In this document: positions 1 through 10,400 of the stretch, piece by piece
How the letters are laid out: each line of letters begins with the position of its first letter
Numbering within the stretch: position 1 is the first letter of the stretch
Source: an uncultured Duncaniella sp.
Lineage (GTDB): Bacteria; Bacteroidota; Bacteroidia; Bacteroidales; Muribaculaceae
Length of the DNA: 64,000 bases
Assembly (NCBI GenBank): GCA_910578515.1
Contig: CAJTQR010000001.1
Span: forward strand, 1 to 64,000
Reading direction: 5' to 3'
Notes under the pieces: generated by a model
Seen by the model: the letters and a program-made list of their open reading frames with translations, nothing else
What the model was told of the DNA's origin: nothing
The model's database searches: none
Program-made: the position numbers and the translations under genes

Positions 1-104
1 TTGAAAAAACCGTCCGCTGGTATCTCGACAATCAGGAATGGATGGATAACATCACCTCCGGCGAATACGAGCGATATTACGAATCCATGTACAAAGACCG
101 ATAA
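1..104 (+). CDS. rfbB: dTDP-glucose 4,6-dehydratase, C-terminal fragment
   Basis: Only the last 34 codons are inside the window; the gene starts upstream. The visible tail contains TVRWYLDNQEWM followed by YERYYESMY and a TAA stop. This matches the conserved C-terminal end of RfbB/RmlB dehydratases, which convert dTDP-glucose to the 4-keto-6-deoxy sugar on the way to dTDP-rhamnose for surface polysaccharide. The fragment is too short to show the NAD-binding or catalytic residues, so the call rests on this tail alone. A perfect 18-bp hairpin begins about 70 bp after the stop and probably ends the transcript. Confidence 0.8.
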   Translation, partial: EKTVRWYLDNQEWMDNITSGEYERYYESMYKDR

Positions 105-172
105 ATCTTAATTTTATCTATTTCTTCCTATTTGGTATTAGATATAAAGAAAAGGAGAATAATAAGATAAAG

Positions 173-222
173 AAATGCAATTTGCCCTGTCGCTATCAAT
201 AGTAACAGGGCAAATTGCATTT
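173..222. terminator. Perfect 18-bp inverted repeat after rfbB
   Basis: The arms are 173-190 and 205-222, perfectly complementary, with a 14-nt loop. The outer part is A/T-rich (aaatgcaattt), so read on the plus strand the 3' arm ends in a short T run. It lies between the rfbB stop and the convergent ppdK end and most likely terminates rfbB. Its symmetry would let it act in both directions. Confidence 0.65.
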
Positions 223-349
223 TATAGTTGTGCTAAGCGATGGTTTATTAATTGAAAAATGCATGTAAATCTCAATGTCAAACATAGAGCAAATCTCTAT
301 CAAACATAACATCAAGCATCTACTATATAAATCTGATTTAGATACAATA

Positions 350-383
350 AAATAGGTCTGCCAACTTAATGACAGACCTATTT
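350..383 (-). terminator. Probable terminator of ppdK
   Basis: An 11-bp inverted repeat (350-360 with 373-383, core aaataggtctg) lies 48 bp beyond the ppdK stop on the minus strand, followed in that direction by an A/T-rich run. A second small hairpin (397-414) sits between it and the stop. The remaining intergenic DNA around it (223-349, 415-430) shows no gene. Confidence 0.6.
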
Positions 384-430
384 ATTTTATTGGATAATAG
401 CCACTATAGGCTATCGTTATAATCTAGGGA

Positions 431-3145
431 TTAATCCTCGATAGCAGCCTGCGCCGCAGCTACGCGAGCGATGGGCACACGGTAGGGTGAACAAGATACA
501 TAGTTCATGCCGAGTTTAGCGCAGAACTTAACTGATGAGGGTTCACCACCATGCTCGCCGCAAATACCAACCTTGAGGTCAGGATTAGTAGCGCGTCCTT
601 TCTTAACACCCATTTCAACGAGCTGTCCTACACCTTCCTGGTCAAGAACTTCAAACGGGTCGGTCTTGATGATACCGTGTTCCTTATAGAATTTGAGGAA
701 CTTAGGTGCGTCATCGCGAGAGAAACCAAATGTCATCTGGGTAAGGTCATTTGTACCGAATGAGAAGAATTCAGCTACTTCAGCAATTTGGTTAGCTACA
801 AGAGCAGCACGAGGTACTTCAATCATTGTACCAACCTTGTAAAGCACGGTGTGTCCGGTTTCCTCGAATACCTTGGCTGCTGTAAGGTGAATTACATCTG
901 CCTGATTCTGGATTTCTTTGAGAGAACCTACGAGAGGAATCATGATTTCAGGATGCACATCAATACCGCGGGCTTTAACAGCGAGAGCGGCTTCGATGAT
1001 GGCACGTGTCTGCATTTCTGTGATTTCGGGGTAGGTGATACCGAGACGGCAGCCACGGTGACCAAGCATCGGGTTGAATTCTTCAAGTGAATCAACCTTT
1101 GCCTTAACCTCTTCAAGAGAAATACCCATTTCCTCAGCCATTACTTTCTGAGTGGCAGTCTGGTGAGGTACGAATTCATGCAACGGTGGGTCAAGAAGAC
1201 GGATTGTTACGCCAAAGCCATCCATTGCTTCGAAGATGCCTTCGAAGTCGCCACGCTGCATGGGGAGAAGTTTAGCCAAAGCTGCACGACGTCCTTCAAC
1301 ATCAGAAGCGAGAATCATCTCACGTACAGCTTTGATGCGGTCACCTTCAAAGAACATGTGTTCTGTACGACAGAGACCGATACCCTGGGCACCGAGCTCA
1401 CAAGCCTTCTTGGCATCGCGTGGTGAATCAGCGTTGGTACGTACGAGAGTCTTGGTATATTTTGCTGCAAGATTCATGATTGCGCCAAAGTCACCGTCAA
1501 GTTTCGGGTCAACAGTGGGAACCTGACCATCATATACATCACCGGTAGAACCGTTGAGTGAAATCCAATCACCTTCGTTGTAGACTTTACCGCCCATTTC
1601 TACGGTCTTAGCCTTGTAATCAACCTTGATTTCGCCAGCTCCTGATACGCAGCACTTACCCATACCTCTGGCAACCACAGCTGCATGAGAGGTCATACCG
1701 CCACGCATGGTGAGGATACCCTGAGCTACTGCCATACCGCGGAGGTCTTCAGGTGAGGTTTCGATACGTACGAGTACAACTTTACGCTTCTTTTCAGCCC
1801 ATGCTTCTGCTTCGTCAGCAGAGAATACAATCTGACCGCAAGCAGCACCAGGAGATGCGGGAAGACCCTTAGCTGCTACCTTAGCGCGCTTGAGAGCATC
1901 CTTGTCAAACACGGGGTGGAGGAGCTCGTCAAGTTTCTGAGGTTCCATGCGCATGAGCACAGTCTTTTCATCAATCTTGCCTTCACGCAGAAGGTCCATG
2001 GCAATCTTGACCATAGCAGCGCCAGTGCGCTTACCGTTACGAGTCTGGAGCATCCAAAGTTTACCATCCTGGATGGTGAACTCCATGTCCTGCATATCCT
2101 TGTAATAATCCTCAAGCTTGTGTGCGATGGCGATGAGCTCAGCAGCACATACAGGCATTGATTCTTCGAGTGAAGGATACTTAGCTACGCGCTCTTCTTC
2201 GCTGATACCCTGGAGGGCTGCCCAACGACGTGAGCCTTCGATGGTGATTTGCTGGGGTGTACGGATACCGGCCACAACGTCCTCACCCTGTGCGTTGATG
2301 AGGTATTCACCGTTGAAGATATTTTCACCTGTAGCGGCGTCACGGCTAAATGCCACACCTGTTGCAGAATTGTCACCCATATTACCGTAAACCATTGCCT
2401 GTACGTTTACAGCAGTACCCCATTCTTCAGGTATCTGGTTCATGCGGCGATAGAGGATAGCGCGTTCGTTCATCCAGCTGTCAAATACAGCGCAGATACC
2501 ACCCCAGAGCTGTTCCCAAGCGCTGTCGGGGAAGTCCTTGCCAGTGTAATCCTTTACAGCAGCCTTGAAGAGCTTCACAAGTTCCTTGAGGTCGTCAACG
2601 GTAAGTTCGGTATCGAGCTTCACGCCACGTTCCTCTTTTACTTTATCCATGATTTCCTCGAAGGGGTCAATGTCATTTTTGCTCTTGGGCTTCATGCCGA
2701 GTACAACGTCGCCATACATCTGTACAAAACGACGGTAGCTGTCCCATGCGAAGCGTGGATTACCACTCTTTTCTGCAAGTGAAGCTACTGTAGCATCGTT
2801 CATACCAAGGTTGAGGACAGTATCCATCATACCGGGCATTGATGCGCGTGCACCTGAACGTACTGATACTAGAAGGGGATTGGTAGGGTCGTTGAACTTT
2901 TTGCCTGTAAGCTGCTCTACGTGAGCAATAGCAGCTTCAACATCCTTCTGGAGGCGTTTCACTACTTCATCACGACCATACTGGGTGTATTCTGTACACA
3001 CTTCGGTAGTGATAGTGAAGCCAGGAGGCACGGGCATACCGAGAAGGTTCATTTCTGCAAGGTTAGCACCCTTGCCACCAAGGAGATTGCGCATTGAGGC
3101 ATTTCCCTCGGCTTTACCATCTCCAAATGTATAAACTCTTTTCAT
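431..3145 (-). CDS. ppdK: Pyruvate, phosphate dikinase
   Basis: This enzyme interconverts pyruvate, ATP and Pi with PEP, AMP and PPi in the cytosol and sits at the pyruvate/PEP node of anaerobic carbon metabolism. The 904-residue length is normal for bacterial PPDK. The N-terminal nucleotide-binding part has GGKGANLAEMN (about 23-33) and the SVRSGARASMPGMMDTVLN segment. The swivelling phosphohistidine domain has GGMTSHAAVVARG with the catalytic His at about residue 487. The C-terminal PEP/pyruvate barrel has GLCRTEHMFF, GTMIEVPRAAL, SFGTNDLTQMTFG and the CGEHGG active-site cysteine loop. No key residue is missing. It appears monocistronic, with its own promoter at 3267-3297 and a hairpin downstream. 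Confidence 0.98.
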   Translation of the reverse strand: MKRVYTFGDGKAEGNASMRNLLGGKGANLAEMNLLGMPVPPGFTITTEVCTEYTQYGRDEVVKRLQKDVEAAIAHVEQLTGKKFNDPTNPLLVSVRSGARASMPGMMDTVLNLGMNDATVASLAEKSGNPRFAWDSYRRFVQMYGDVVLGMKPKSKNDIDPFEEIMDKVKEERGVKLDTELTVDDLKELVKLFKAAVKDYTGKDFPDSAWEQLWGGICAVFDSWMNERAILYRRMNQIPEEWGTAVNVQAMVYGNMGDNSATGVAFSRDAATGENIFNGEYLINAQGEDVVAGIRTPQQITIEGSRRWAALQGISEEERVAKYPSLEESMPVCAAELIAIAHKLEDYYKDMQDMEFTIQDGKLWMLQTRNGKRTGAAMVKIAMDLLREGKIDEKTVLMRMEPQKLDELLHPVFDKDALKRAKVAAKGLPASPGAACGQIVFSADEAEAWAEKKRKVVLVRIETSPEDLRGMAVAQGILTMRGGMTSHAAVVARGMGKCCVSGAGEIKVDYKAKTVEMGGKVYNEGDWISLNGSTGDVYDGQVPTVDPKLDGDFGAIMNLAAKYTKTLVRTNADSPRDAKKACELGAQGIGLCRTEHMFFEGDRIKAVREMILASDVEGRRAALAKLLPMQRGDFEGIFEAMDGFGVTIRLLDPPLHEFVPHQTATQKVMAEEMGISLEEVKAKVDSLEEFNPMLGHRGCRLGITYPEITEMQTRAIIEAALAVKARGIDVHPEIMIPLVGSLKEIQNQADVIHLTAAKVFEETGHTVLYKVGTMIEVPRAALVANQIAEVAEFFSFGTNDLTQMTFGFSRDDAPKFLKFYKEHGIIKTDPFEVLDQEGVGQLVEMGVKKGRATNPDLKVGICGEHGGEPSSVKFCAKLGMNYVSCSPYRVPIARVAAAQAAIED

Positions 3146-3266
3146 TTGTGATTAGATATTGATATTATAATTTGAGTTTTAATTTCGTCTATTTCTGAGA
3201 GAGTCTGAGGTTAACTAAGAGCAGGCTGCGAACTTTAAAAAGTGTCTATGTTGCCTACATAATGTG

Positions 3267-3297
3267 CAAAGGTAATGTTTTTTTTCAGTAGAGTCAA
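3267..3297 (-). promoter_or_regulatory. ppdK promoter (Bacteroidota type)
   Basis: Read on the minus strand, TTGAC begins at 3297 and TACCTTTG spans 3274-3267, with a 20-bp spacer after TTG. This fits the Bacteroidota consensus TTG/TTTG...TAnnTTTG. The predicted start is near 3260, giving a leader of about 115 nt before ppdK. Confidence 0.75.
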
Positions 3298-3393
3298 GAA
3301 ATTTATCTAACTTTTATCAAAATTATGGATGATTAGCGTTGGATATATATTTTAACTGAAAATAGATGAAAATATAAAAAATAAGAAAAAGAG

Positions 3394-3430
3394 AATCGAC
3401 CGAATGTCAAAGAATGACAAACGGTCGATT
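3394..3430 (-). terminator. Terminator of the SusC/SusD operon
   Basis: The hairpin has an outer 9-bp stem (3394-3402 with 3422-3430), an AA/AA internal loop and an inner 5-bp stem (3405-3409 with 3415-3419). Read on the minus strand it is followed by ctctttttctt. It lies 43 bp after the susD stop and before the ppdK promoter. Confidence 0.8.
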
Positions 3431-3472
3431 TTTGTTATTATTATGCAGCTTCATGCCGCATGGTTCAGATGA

Positions 3473-5092
3473 TTATTGACGGGGAGAATCTTTTGTCCAG
3501 TTCTCAGGCTCGATATTGTAGTTTATCAAGTCGTTGTAATCAGTCTCTCTATTAGGAATACAGATACACCAGTTGTTTTTGCCATATTTGTCGAAGCTAC
3601 CACCTGTTGAACCTGAACCTGCAAATTGAGGATGCCAGTTACCACCTTCACTCCAGCCTTTGCGTACCATGTCTACATTCCATCGTTTCTGGTCGAAGAA
3701 ATGGCGTCCTTCACCCCAAAGGTCAAAACGCTTGTATAGTTTTACCTCTGTGAGGAGTGCATCGCCAGAGAGTGAGCATGTGTAATTGGGTTGATAGGGT
3801 CTTACAGCTTCTTCAATAAGAGAACGTACCTTAGCGTCGTTACCTCCAAGCATACATAGTGCCTCTGCTTCGTTGTAAATCATCTCTGCTGCGCGCATAA
3901 GTGGTGTGCAACCGATTGAACGGTCATCGATTTTTTGGAATTTAGTACACATATAGGCATATATATATGTATTCTTCGAATCGATTCGGTCAGCATATTC
4001 TTTCTTTACTCGGGTATAGAAATCGCCCTTGGTAGCGCGACCGGAGTCTGATGTAGACCATCCAGATTCACCTTCCTTAGGAACCATAAACAAGTCATAA
4101 CGTGCATCGTCTGCGGGAATCTGTTCGATTAGACCTTTGTCAATCGAACCGATGTTTTTGTAACCTTTTGAAGAACCGGTATTGGCGCCCACGTAAGCGA
4201 AGAATCCATATACACCCAAGTTTTCAGTAGCGTCGGTGTAGGTCTCCCACATCCACTCACTGTTGGCGGTGTTGAATCCTTTCCAGTACTCTGTAGCATC
4301 CATGAGGTTATAGCCTTTACGAGCTTCTGCCGCATGAGTAGCAGCAGTGGCCCAATCCTGCTTTGCAAGTGCTGCACGAGAATATATGCCGTGGGCTATA
4401 GACGCGTCAGTTCTCCATAATTTGTCACCGCGGGTAAGCGAGGTCTGAGAGAATAGGTCAAGAGCCTGGTCAAGGTCGGCATAAATCTGGTCATACACTT
4501 CGCCAAGTGATGCACATGCGATATCACCGGTGCTATCATCGAGGCGGAGGGGCACACCTCGGCTTTCACCATTACGGGATTCAACCCAACGTTTGCTGTA
4601 CAAACCTACAAGCTGAGTATAAGCATGGGCACGATATACTAATGCCTGAGCGATGTAAAAGTTGCGTTCCTCCTGAGTGCCGGCAGCTTCATTCCCGTGT
4701 ATGATGATGGAGTTGGCATTGGATATAAGTTTATAATAGTAGTACCAAGGGAAGTAAGTAGACCCAGAGGTGGCAACTTCATTATAGTTGGAGTTTACTA
4801 TATCCACATACGAGGTCGCATTGCTATACTGAGCATCTGAACTTCGGTATGAGCCATACCACAAGGTGATTGTAGCTTCACCGTTGTAACCCTGTCGACC
4901 GAAACCTCCTGAAGAATAAGAGTCGGACATTATAAGGCTAAGACCATTGGAGGCACCATCAAGCATTTGGGTGTTTGCGAAAATCATTGATGTTGACACA
5001 TCTTTCTCAGGCGAAACATCCAGATAATCATCAGAGCAGCTTATTAAACCGAATGCTCCGAAGATACAAAGTGTTATAATTGATTTTTTCAT
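3473..5092 (-). CDS. SusD/RagB-family glycan-binding outer-membrane lipoprotein
   Basis: SusD-type proteins cap the SusC channel at the cell surface and deliver glycans to it. The first 19 residues form a lipoprotein signal with lipobox LISC (Cys19). The following SDD resembles the surface-export signal described for Bacteroides lipoproteins, so exposure at the cell surface is likely. The length of 539 residues is normal. The N-terminal region (YLDVSPEKDVST) and the helical repeat segment NFYIAQALVYRAHAYTQLV are SusD-like, and the C-terminus has ETDYNDLINYN. It starts 21 bp after the upstream susC, so they form one operon. The specific glycan cannot be told. Unlike its susC partner, this gene looks intact. 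Confidence 0.93.
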   Translation of the reverse strand: MKKSIITLCIFGAFGLISCSDDYLDVSPEKDVSTSMIFANTQMLDGASNGLSLIMSDSYSSGGFGRQGYNGEATITLWYGSYRSSDAQYSNATSYVDIVNSNYNEVATSGSTYFPWYYYYKLISNANSIIIHGNEAAGTQEERNFYIAQALVYRAHAYTQLVGLYSKRWVESRNGESRGVPLRLDDSTGDIACASLGEVYDQIYADLDQALDLFSQTSLTRGDKLWRTDASIAHGIYSRAALAKQDWATAATHAAEARKGYNLMDATEYWKGFNTANSEWMWETYTDATENLGVYGFFAYVGANTGSSKGYKNIGSIDKGLIEQIPADDARYDLFMVPKEGESGWSTSDSGRATKGDFYTRVKKEYADRIDSKNTYIYAYMCTKFQKIDDRSIGCTPLMRAAEMIYNEAEALCMLGGNDAKVRSLIEEAVRPYQPNYTCSLSGDALLTEVKLYKRFDLWGEGRHFFDQKRWNVDMVRKGWSEGGNWHPQFAGSGSTGGSFDKYGKNNWCICIPNRETDYNDLINYNIEPENWTKDSPRQ

Positions 5093-5113
5093 TGTGATAG
5101 CGAAGTTAAATGT

Positions 5114-8035
5114 TTAGAAAGATACATTAAGGGCGAATGTATATACTCGTGCGATTGGCATCATGTTGTAAACATAACCGCTCATGTACTGTGATACTGG
5201 GAGACCCTTGCGCTTGGTATTTGTCCATACATTTTCAGCTGAGAAAGATAGATAAGCTGAGTTGAGTGAAAGCGGACGAAGCACAGTTTTCGGAAGGTGA
5301 TATGAGAAGTTGATGTTTTTGAGAGCAACATAGTTGCGGCTTATAAGAAAACGGTCGGAAGTCGCATTGTTGTACTGATTAGCCTGGTCAATGATGGGGT
5401 TAATCGAACTATTTATGCGGTTAGGAGATGTTTCGGTCATGCCTTCAGGTGTACCATTCCATGAGTTTAGAAGGTCCACATGGTAATTGCGAGCATAATT
5501 AGCAGATACCGACATCAATGATGAATATCCTGAGTCCATAATCTTACCGCCGAGTGAGTAGGTCATCATTAATGAAAGATGGAAATTTTTCCATGCGAAA
5601 TTTCCGGTAACAGAACCGTAAACCTTAGGAAGAGCTTGTCCACGGAAATCTCTCTTAGCGTAAGTTGTGGTGTTGACGTAATACTTACCATCGATGCATT
5701 TATACTCTCCTTGTTTCATTGCTTCTGACACAAGTATATCGTTTTCGTATTTACCGCCAATGATATCGCCATTGTCAGCTACAATATGATAGTCGTCAAG
5801 ATTCGCATCGTAGAGACTCATACCATCCATCATATCCACACCAGCCCAATGGTAGGTGAACCATTCGTAACGGCTTTTGCCTTCTACAATTTTCTGAGAA
5901 CCGGATAAAATACCATCTTTATTCTGTTCGGGCAATTTAATTATCTTATTAGTCAATGTGGTTAAGTTTGCCGCCAGATTGATAGTCCAATCTCTGTTGG
6001 TGAAAACGTCCACGTCAGTGTTTATTTCAATACCACGGTTGGAGAGTGTGCCAAGATTTTTAGTAATGGTGCTTTCCGGACGTGAGGTTGAAGTAGCTCC
6101 GCCAGATAGGGGATTGTAAACATCAAATATCAGGTCTTTGTTTCGTTTGTCGTAATACTCGAGGCTGAGATTCCAACGGTTGAAAAGACGACCTTCAAGA
6201 CCTATACCCCATGATTCTCCGGTTTCCCATTTCAGGTCGGTCGCTGCAAGTTGATTGATTACATAAGCAGGATTGCCGCCCTTGGTGTCAGCATCGTAAA
6301 GCGCATAGTATGCATAGTAGTCGCAACCAGCGTCGTTACCTACCTGACCCCAGTTGGCACGGAGTTTACCATTGGTAATCCAAGTTTGATTTTTCATGAA
6401 ATCTTCAGCAGTGAAAAGCCAGTTGGCACCAACAGAACCGAAGTTACCCCAGCGTATATCTTTTGCAAAACGAGATGAACCGTCACGACGGAATGACCCT
6501 TCAAGATTGTAGCGGTCGTTAAAGCTGTACTGAACTCTACCAAGGAATGACTCTGTGCGATAGCGGTCTTTGTATCCTGTAAGAGAAGAAATAGTTGAGA
6601 AGTTTACGAGAGCTTCAAGACCTTCTACGCTGACACCTTGCTTGCGACCATAGGTATAGTCTCGACCATAGGAATAATTTTCATGACCAAGGAGCACGTT
6701 GATATAATTTTTCCCGTAAGTCTTGTTCCAGGTAAGTTGCTGCTGGAATGTCCAGGTTTTATAATTATAAACATATTTGGCAAGTTTACCATCAGTACCT
6801 TTAGCCGAACCGCCAATGATTGCTGAACCATAGCTGGTGTATTCTTGGTTACGGGTGCTCAAGTTGCCCTTCATTGTGAAAGTAAATCCGTAGGGTAGGA
6901 TGAAATCAACATAAGCTGTGGAGTTAGATGTGTTACGTTTGGTCCTATCATGGTTTACTTCACTTTCCCAAATTGAATGGTTGGCCTGAAGTTGGTAACG
7001 TGTCGGTATTTCCTGTGTAATGCCATCGGCATCAACATGAGAGTAATAACCGGGGTCATACTGGCGGTTTCCATCGGCATCAAGAATATATTCGCCTGTA
7101 TTCACATCATGAAGATGCACCGGATATATAGGAGCTATGACGCGGTAGAAGTAGAATGGGTTAGTGGTTGATGAAGAGTCATCGCCTGTTTGGTCACCAG
7201 CTGAATTGTTTGTTTTTTGATGAGAAACATTTACCTGTAATCCAGCTTTGAACCAGGGTCGAGGATTAATATTGACTGCTGCACGACCATTTAGACGGTT
7301 GAAGCCTGCATCGCGTGTATAACCGTTCTCATTTAAATAATTGAGTGAGAAGTAATAATCGCTATATTCTGTAGCGCCTGCACCTGAGAAATTGTACTCA
7401 GCACGATAACCTTTTTTGATGCTTTGGTCATACCAGTCAAGGTCTTCTCCAAATAAGGGGTTAATTCTTACACCAGCTGCCATTTTACCATTCTCATCAA
7501 AAAGGCTGCTTTCCGGTGCGTCAAAAATATTGATTACTGCTCGCTGTTCAATAAGGTTCTTGAGTGTATAATCTCGAGCTGTTGCGATATCAGTGGGATT
7601 GGTTCTGTCGAGGCCCTTGATATTAATCTGGTTATTGAACATGTTGGCATATTCAATTTCCATAAATTGGTAAGGATTGACAGTCTCATAGTCTGATTGA
7701 CCGCGTTCATACCAGCCTTGTGAGGTCTTGAAAGTAAAGGTCGGCTTTTTTACTTTTGATTTCTTTGAAGTAAGAAGTATAACGCCGTTTGATGCGCGGT
7801 TACCGTAGAGTGCGCATGATGCAGCATCCTTTAATACTGAGATTGATTCGATATCCTCAGGTGCAATATCCGATATATTGCCGTCGTAAGGCACACCATC
7901 GAGGACGATAAGTGGTGAATTGCTACCGTTAACAGTTCCGATACCACGAATGTTGATTGATACATCAGAACCGGGCTGACCTACGGCACCAGTCACAGAG
8001 ATACCAGAGGATGCTCCTTCAAGCGCTGAAGTCAC
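5114..8035 (-). pseudogene. SusC/RagA TonB-dependent transporter, N-terminally truncated
   Basis: The 973-residue reading frame carries a partial plug and a full 22-strand-type barrel, ending in FALNVSF as outer-membrane barrels do. Recognisable plug features are TSALEGASSGISVTG, INIRGIGT, PLIVLDGVPYDG and VLKDAASCALYGNRASNGV. It begins in mid-plug. The signal peptide, carboxypeptidase-regulatory-like domain, TonB box and first plug residues (very roughly 110-150 residues) are absent. The first in-frame start is a GTG overlapping the upstream phosphatase stop by 4 nt. SusC-like residues IETRPVSSV lie in frame just upstream of that GTG, so homology continues past it and stops abruptly around 8055-8065. 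Without an export signal the product should not reach the outer membrane. An assembly join, a deletion or an inversion are all possible. Confidence 0.85.
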
Positions 8036-8907
8036 ACTCGATACCGGACGTGTTTCGATATGTTGTGAAGTTCCTCTGGAGTGAAAAGGTCGAACATTGA
8101 GACCTGGTTGTCATGACTTTGAGTGTTGATGGCTATGTCAAAGATTCCTTTGAAAATCTTGCGGTCTCCTATACTGTCTGTCACAAATTTGCGGTCGGTG
8201 AAAATCTTGTCATAGAAAGCTGTGGGAGTGGGAAGAAGTTCAGCATATGCGTCTTCATATTTCTCTTCAGCTGCTTTACTGAGTTTTTTTGCTACAGTAT
8301 CGGTGCTGTTGTAGGCAAGTATTTTCTGTGTTGTTCTTGATGCATCGCAGGTTATCTGGAGCTCAGGACAGATGGTCTGTAGCTCTGCGATTTCGTTAGC
8401 CATGGAGAGAATGCAACGTATTATCACAGTGGATTTGGCATCCACGTGTGTGCCCGGCACGAATATTTCGGGAAAATTTTTCACCATGCGACGTGCTATA
8501 TCACGATGTTGGCGGTGACCCAATGGTGTGAGTTCGCCTATTCGCCCTTTGGATTCATCGCGAATCTCTTTAAGTTGTGATAGTAAATCCTTGCCTCTCG
8601 GAGTGAGTTTGCCATGTTTATTTGCAAGTTCAAGCAACTCTACAGGACGGTCATATTTATCATCGCTCAGCAACCAACGGCTACCGTGACGTCCGTAATG
8701 TTCCATGTGGAAAGGCTCATATCCCTTGGGTGCTTCACTGAGGGTAGGAAGCCCATAGGCAGGACGAGGATATGCAAGATATTGACTTCCCGCTTGATAC
8801 GGGTCGACCATGGATTTTGCCGGCTCCTGCGCTTTCACTGAAGTAGATATGAGCAGGGATGTAAAAACACATAAGGAGCAGAGGATGTTGTTACTTTTGG
8901 TTTTCAT
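8032..8907 (-). pseudogene. Histidine acid phosphatase (phytase/MINPP-like), C-terminally truncated
   Basis: This is a secreted phosphomonoesterase-type protein with signal peptide MKTKSNNILCSLCVFTSLL...VKA and the catalytic HYGRHGSRW motif (RHGxR) near residue 72. Features typical of Bacteroidales members follow: LTPLGHRQH, and DAKSTVIIRCILSM, which corresponds to the second substrate-binding block. Family members run to about 420 residues or more and carry a C-terminal HD or HAE proton-donor motif. This frame has 291 residues, lacks that motif, and loses phosphatase similarity after FTPEELHNI. The following bases encode SusC plug sequence in another frame. The product should be catalytically dead. 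It would be translationally coupled (GTGA overlap) to the broken susC. Confidence 0.85.
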
Positions 8908-8967
8908 GACTAACTATTAATTTGTGAGCATATATCCACACTAATTTGCACATTGTAAGGATAGATG

Positions 8968-8975
8968 CAAATTTA
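8968..8975 (-). promoter_or_regulatory. Possible -7 element for the phosphatase/susCD operon
   Basis: Minus-strand TAAATTTG is an exact TAnnTTTG match about 60 bp before the phosphatase start. The nearest TTTG-like -33 candidate (8990-8993) is only 14 bp away, shorter than usual, so the call is tentative. Confidence 0.4.
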
Positions 8976-9095
8976 ATTAATAATTAACACAAAGTAACTC
9001 TACTTATATTAAAATAAGTTAAATTAATGTCGTTTTTTGGAAATTTGCCATATCAATGACAAGTTGACCACTCTGAAATGTCAATTTCTTAACGT

Positions 9096-10346
9096 TTATT
9101 CGTAGCTTATGGCTCTGGAAGGAGGTATGGTGGTAATGATGGCAGACGGCAATATAAGGATAAGGAAAGCCAGAATGACCACAGCACCGTTAAGTAGCAG
9201 AATTGATGGTATGCTAATGAGCACCGGCACATGGTTCAGATAATATGCATCAGGATTGAGTGGTAGAATATGAGTGGATTCTTGGATGGCAATAAGTGAA
9301 ATCCCGATGACGTTGCCTATTACAAGTCCGAATGCAAGTATGCGTAGGGTGAGGAGCACGAAGGTAGTACGAATCTGACGGTCGGTGGCTCCAAGGGCTT
9401 TCAGGATACCTATCATTGTAACTCTACGGAGTATCAGCATGAATAGTGATGAAACGAGTGTTAGAGCTCCGAGCATCGCCATTAGTGTCAGGATTACCAC
9501 CACGTTAGTGTCAAGAAGGGCAAGCCAGTTGAAATAGATAGCGGCGGAATCGTGAATGTTTCCTACAGAATACAAACGACCGGTCTGACCTCTGTAGAGA
9601 GCTTTGGTTAATTGCTCTGTCAGAAGTCTTTCGGTGCTGTCAATTTCTTTGTCAGAGGAGAGTCCGGTGATTTCAACTACTGTGCCCTGAGTTTCCGGTA
9701 GATTCCCAAGCTGTTGTAGCATTGGGAGAGTAGAAAATATATAATGCTTATCGTATTCGATGAAATGTGTGTCGTAGATAGCAGCTATTTTCAGACGTCG
9801 TGTGCGGTAAGAGGAGTTCTCGCCAAGAAAATATGCATCAACCTTATCGTGTAGTTTAAGGTTGAGTGCAGATGCGATGGCGTTGGATATAATGATATGG
9901 TAGCGGGTAGAGTCAGCTTCGTAATCAGGTATTGAGCCTTCAATGATATTCTCACGTACGAATTTCCAGTCATGTTTACGGTCCATTCCTTTTATAACGG
10001 CTCCAGTGAAATTATCAGTAGTTTTGATAATGGCTGGTTGGCGGATAGTGAGAGTAACAGCAGTTCCGGATGGGAGGGAATTCAATGCGTTAGCGATACT
10101 GTCGATATCTACTGTCGGTACTTCTCGGTCAGTTGATGAGAGAAGGCGAGAAATGGTGATTTGGGAGTCAAAACCGGTGAATTTTTGCCTTACTTCATGT
10201 CGGAATCCCATCAAAACAGCTATTGATACGAGCATTATTACCATTGAAAGAGCTATTCCGGTCACAGCAATGACTATTCCAGTCCGGGATTTTCCCCCGA
10301 CTGGCTTAAGCGATAACCGACTTGCTAAAAAGAATGGAAATGACAT
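9096..10346 (-). CDS. LolC/LolE-family ABC transporter permease (FtsX-like)
   Basis: The protein has the four-helix layout of lipoprotein-releasing permeases. There is one membrane segment after the N-terminus (about 22-48, GIVIAVTGIALSMVIMLVSI), a periplasmic domain of roughly 220 residues, and three C-terminal helices (about 280-400) in an FtsX domain containing GILKALGATDRQI. LolC/E extract lipoproteins from the inner membrane together with the ATPase LolD, which is not encoded nearby. The length of 416 residues fits the family. It lies just downstream of feoAB on the same strand but has its own promoter overlapping the feoB 3' end. Another ABC-permease role cannot be excluded. Confidence 0.85.
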   Translation of the reverse strand: MSFPFFLASRLSLKPVGGKSRTGIVIAVTGIALSMVIMLVSIAVLMGFRHEVRQKFTGFDSQITISRLLSSTDREVPTVDIDSIANALNSLPSGTAVTLTIRQPAIIKTTDNFTGAVIKGMDRKHDWKFVRENIIEGSIPDYEADSTRYHIIISNAIASALNLKLHDKVDAYFLGENSSYRTRRLKIAAIYDTHFIEYDKHYIFSTLPMLQQLGNLPETQGTVVEITGLSSDKEIDSTERLLTEQLTKALYRGQTGRLYSVGNIHDSAAIYFNWLALLDTNVVVILTLMAMLGALTLVSSLFMLILRRVTMIGILKALGATDRQIRTTFVLLTLRILAFGLVIGNVIGISLIAIQESTHILPLNPDAYYLNHVPVLISIPSILLLNGAVVILAFLILILPSAIITTIPPSRAISYE

Positions 10347-10400
10347 TGCTTTACCTTCGTGTTTTGGAGATTCTGTTTAACTGCTCCTTGGTCTGAGTTG

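Noticed and set aside
350..360. Short repeated aaatag-type motifs considered as a CRISPR remnant or attachment site
   Set aside because: They form one inverted pair only, in the position of a terminator, with no spacer array or integrase gene nearby.
2249..2782. 177-codon plus-strand open frame within ppdK
   Set aside because: It lies entirely inside the well-supported ppdK gene on the other strand and shows no family motif or start signal.
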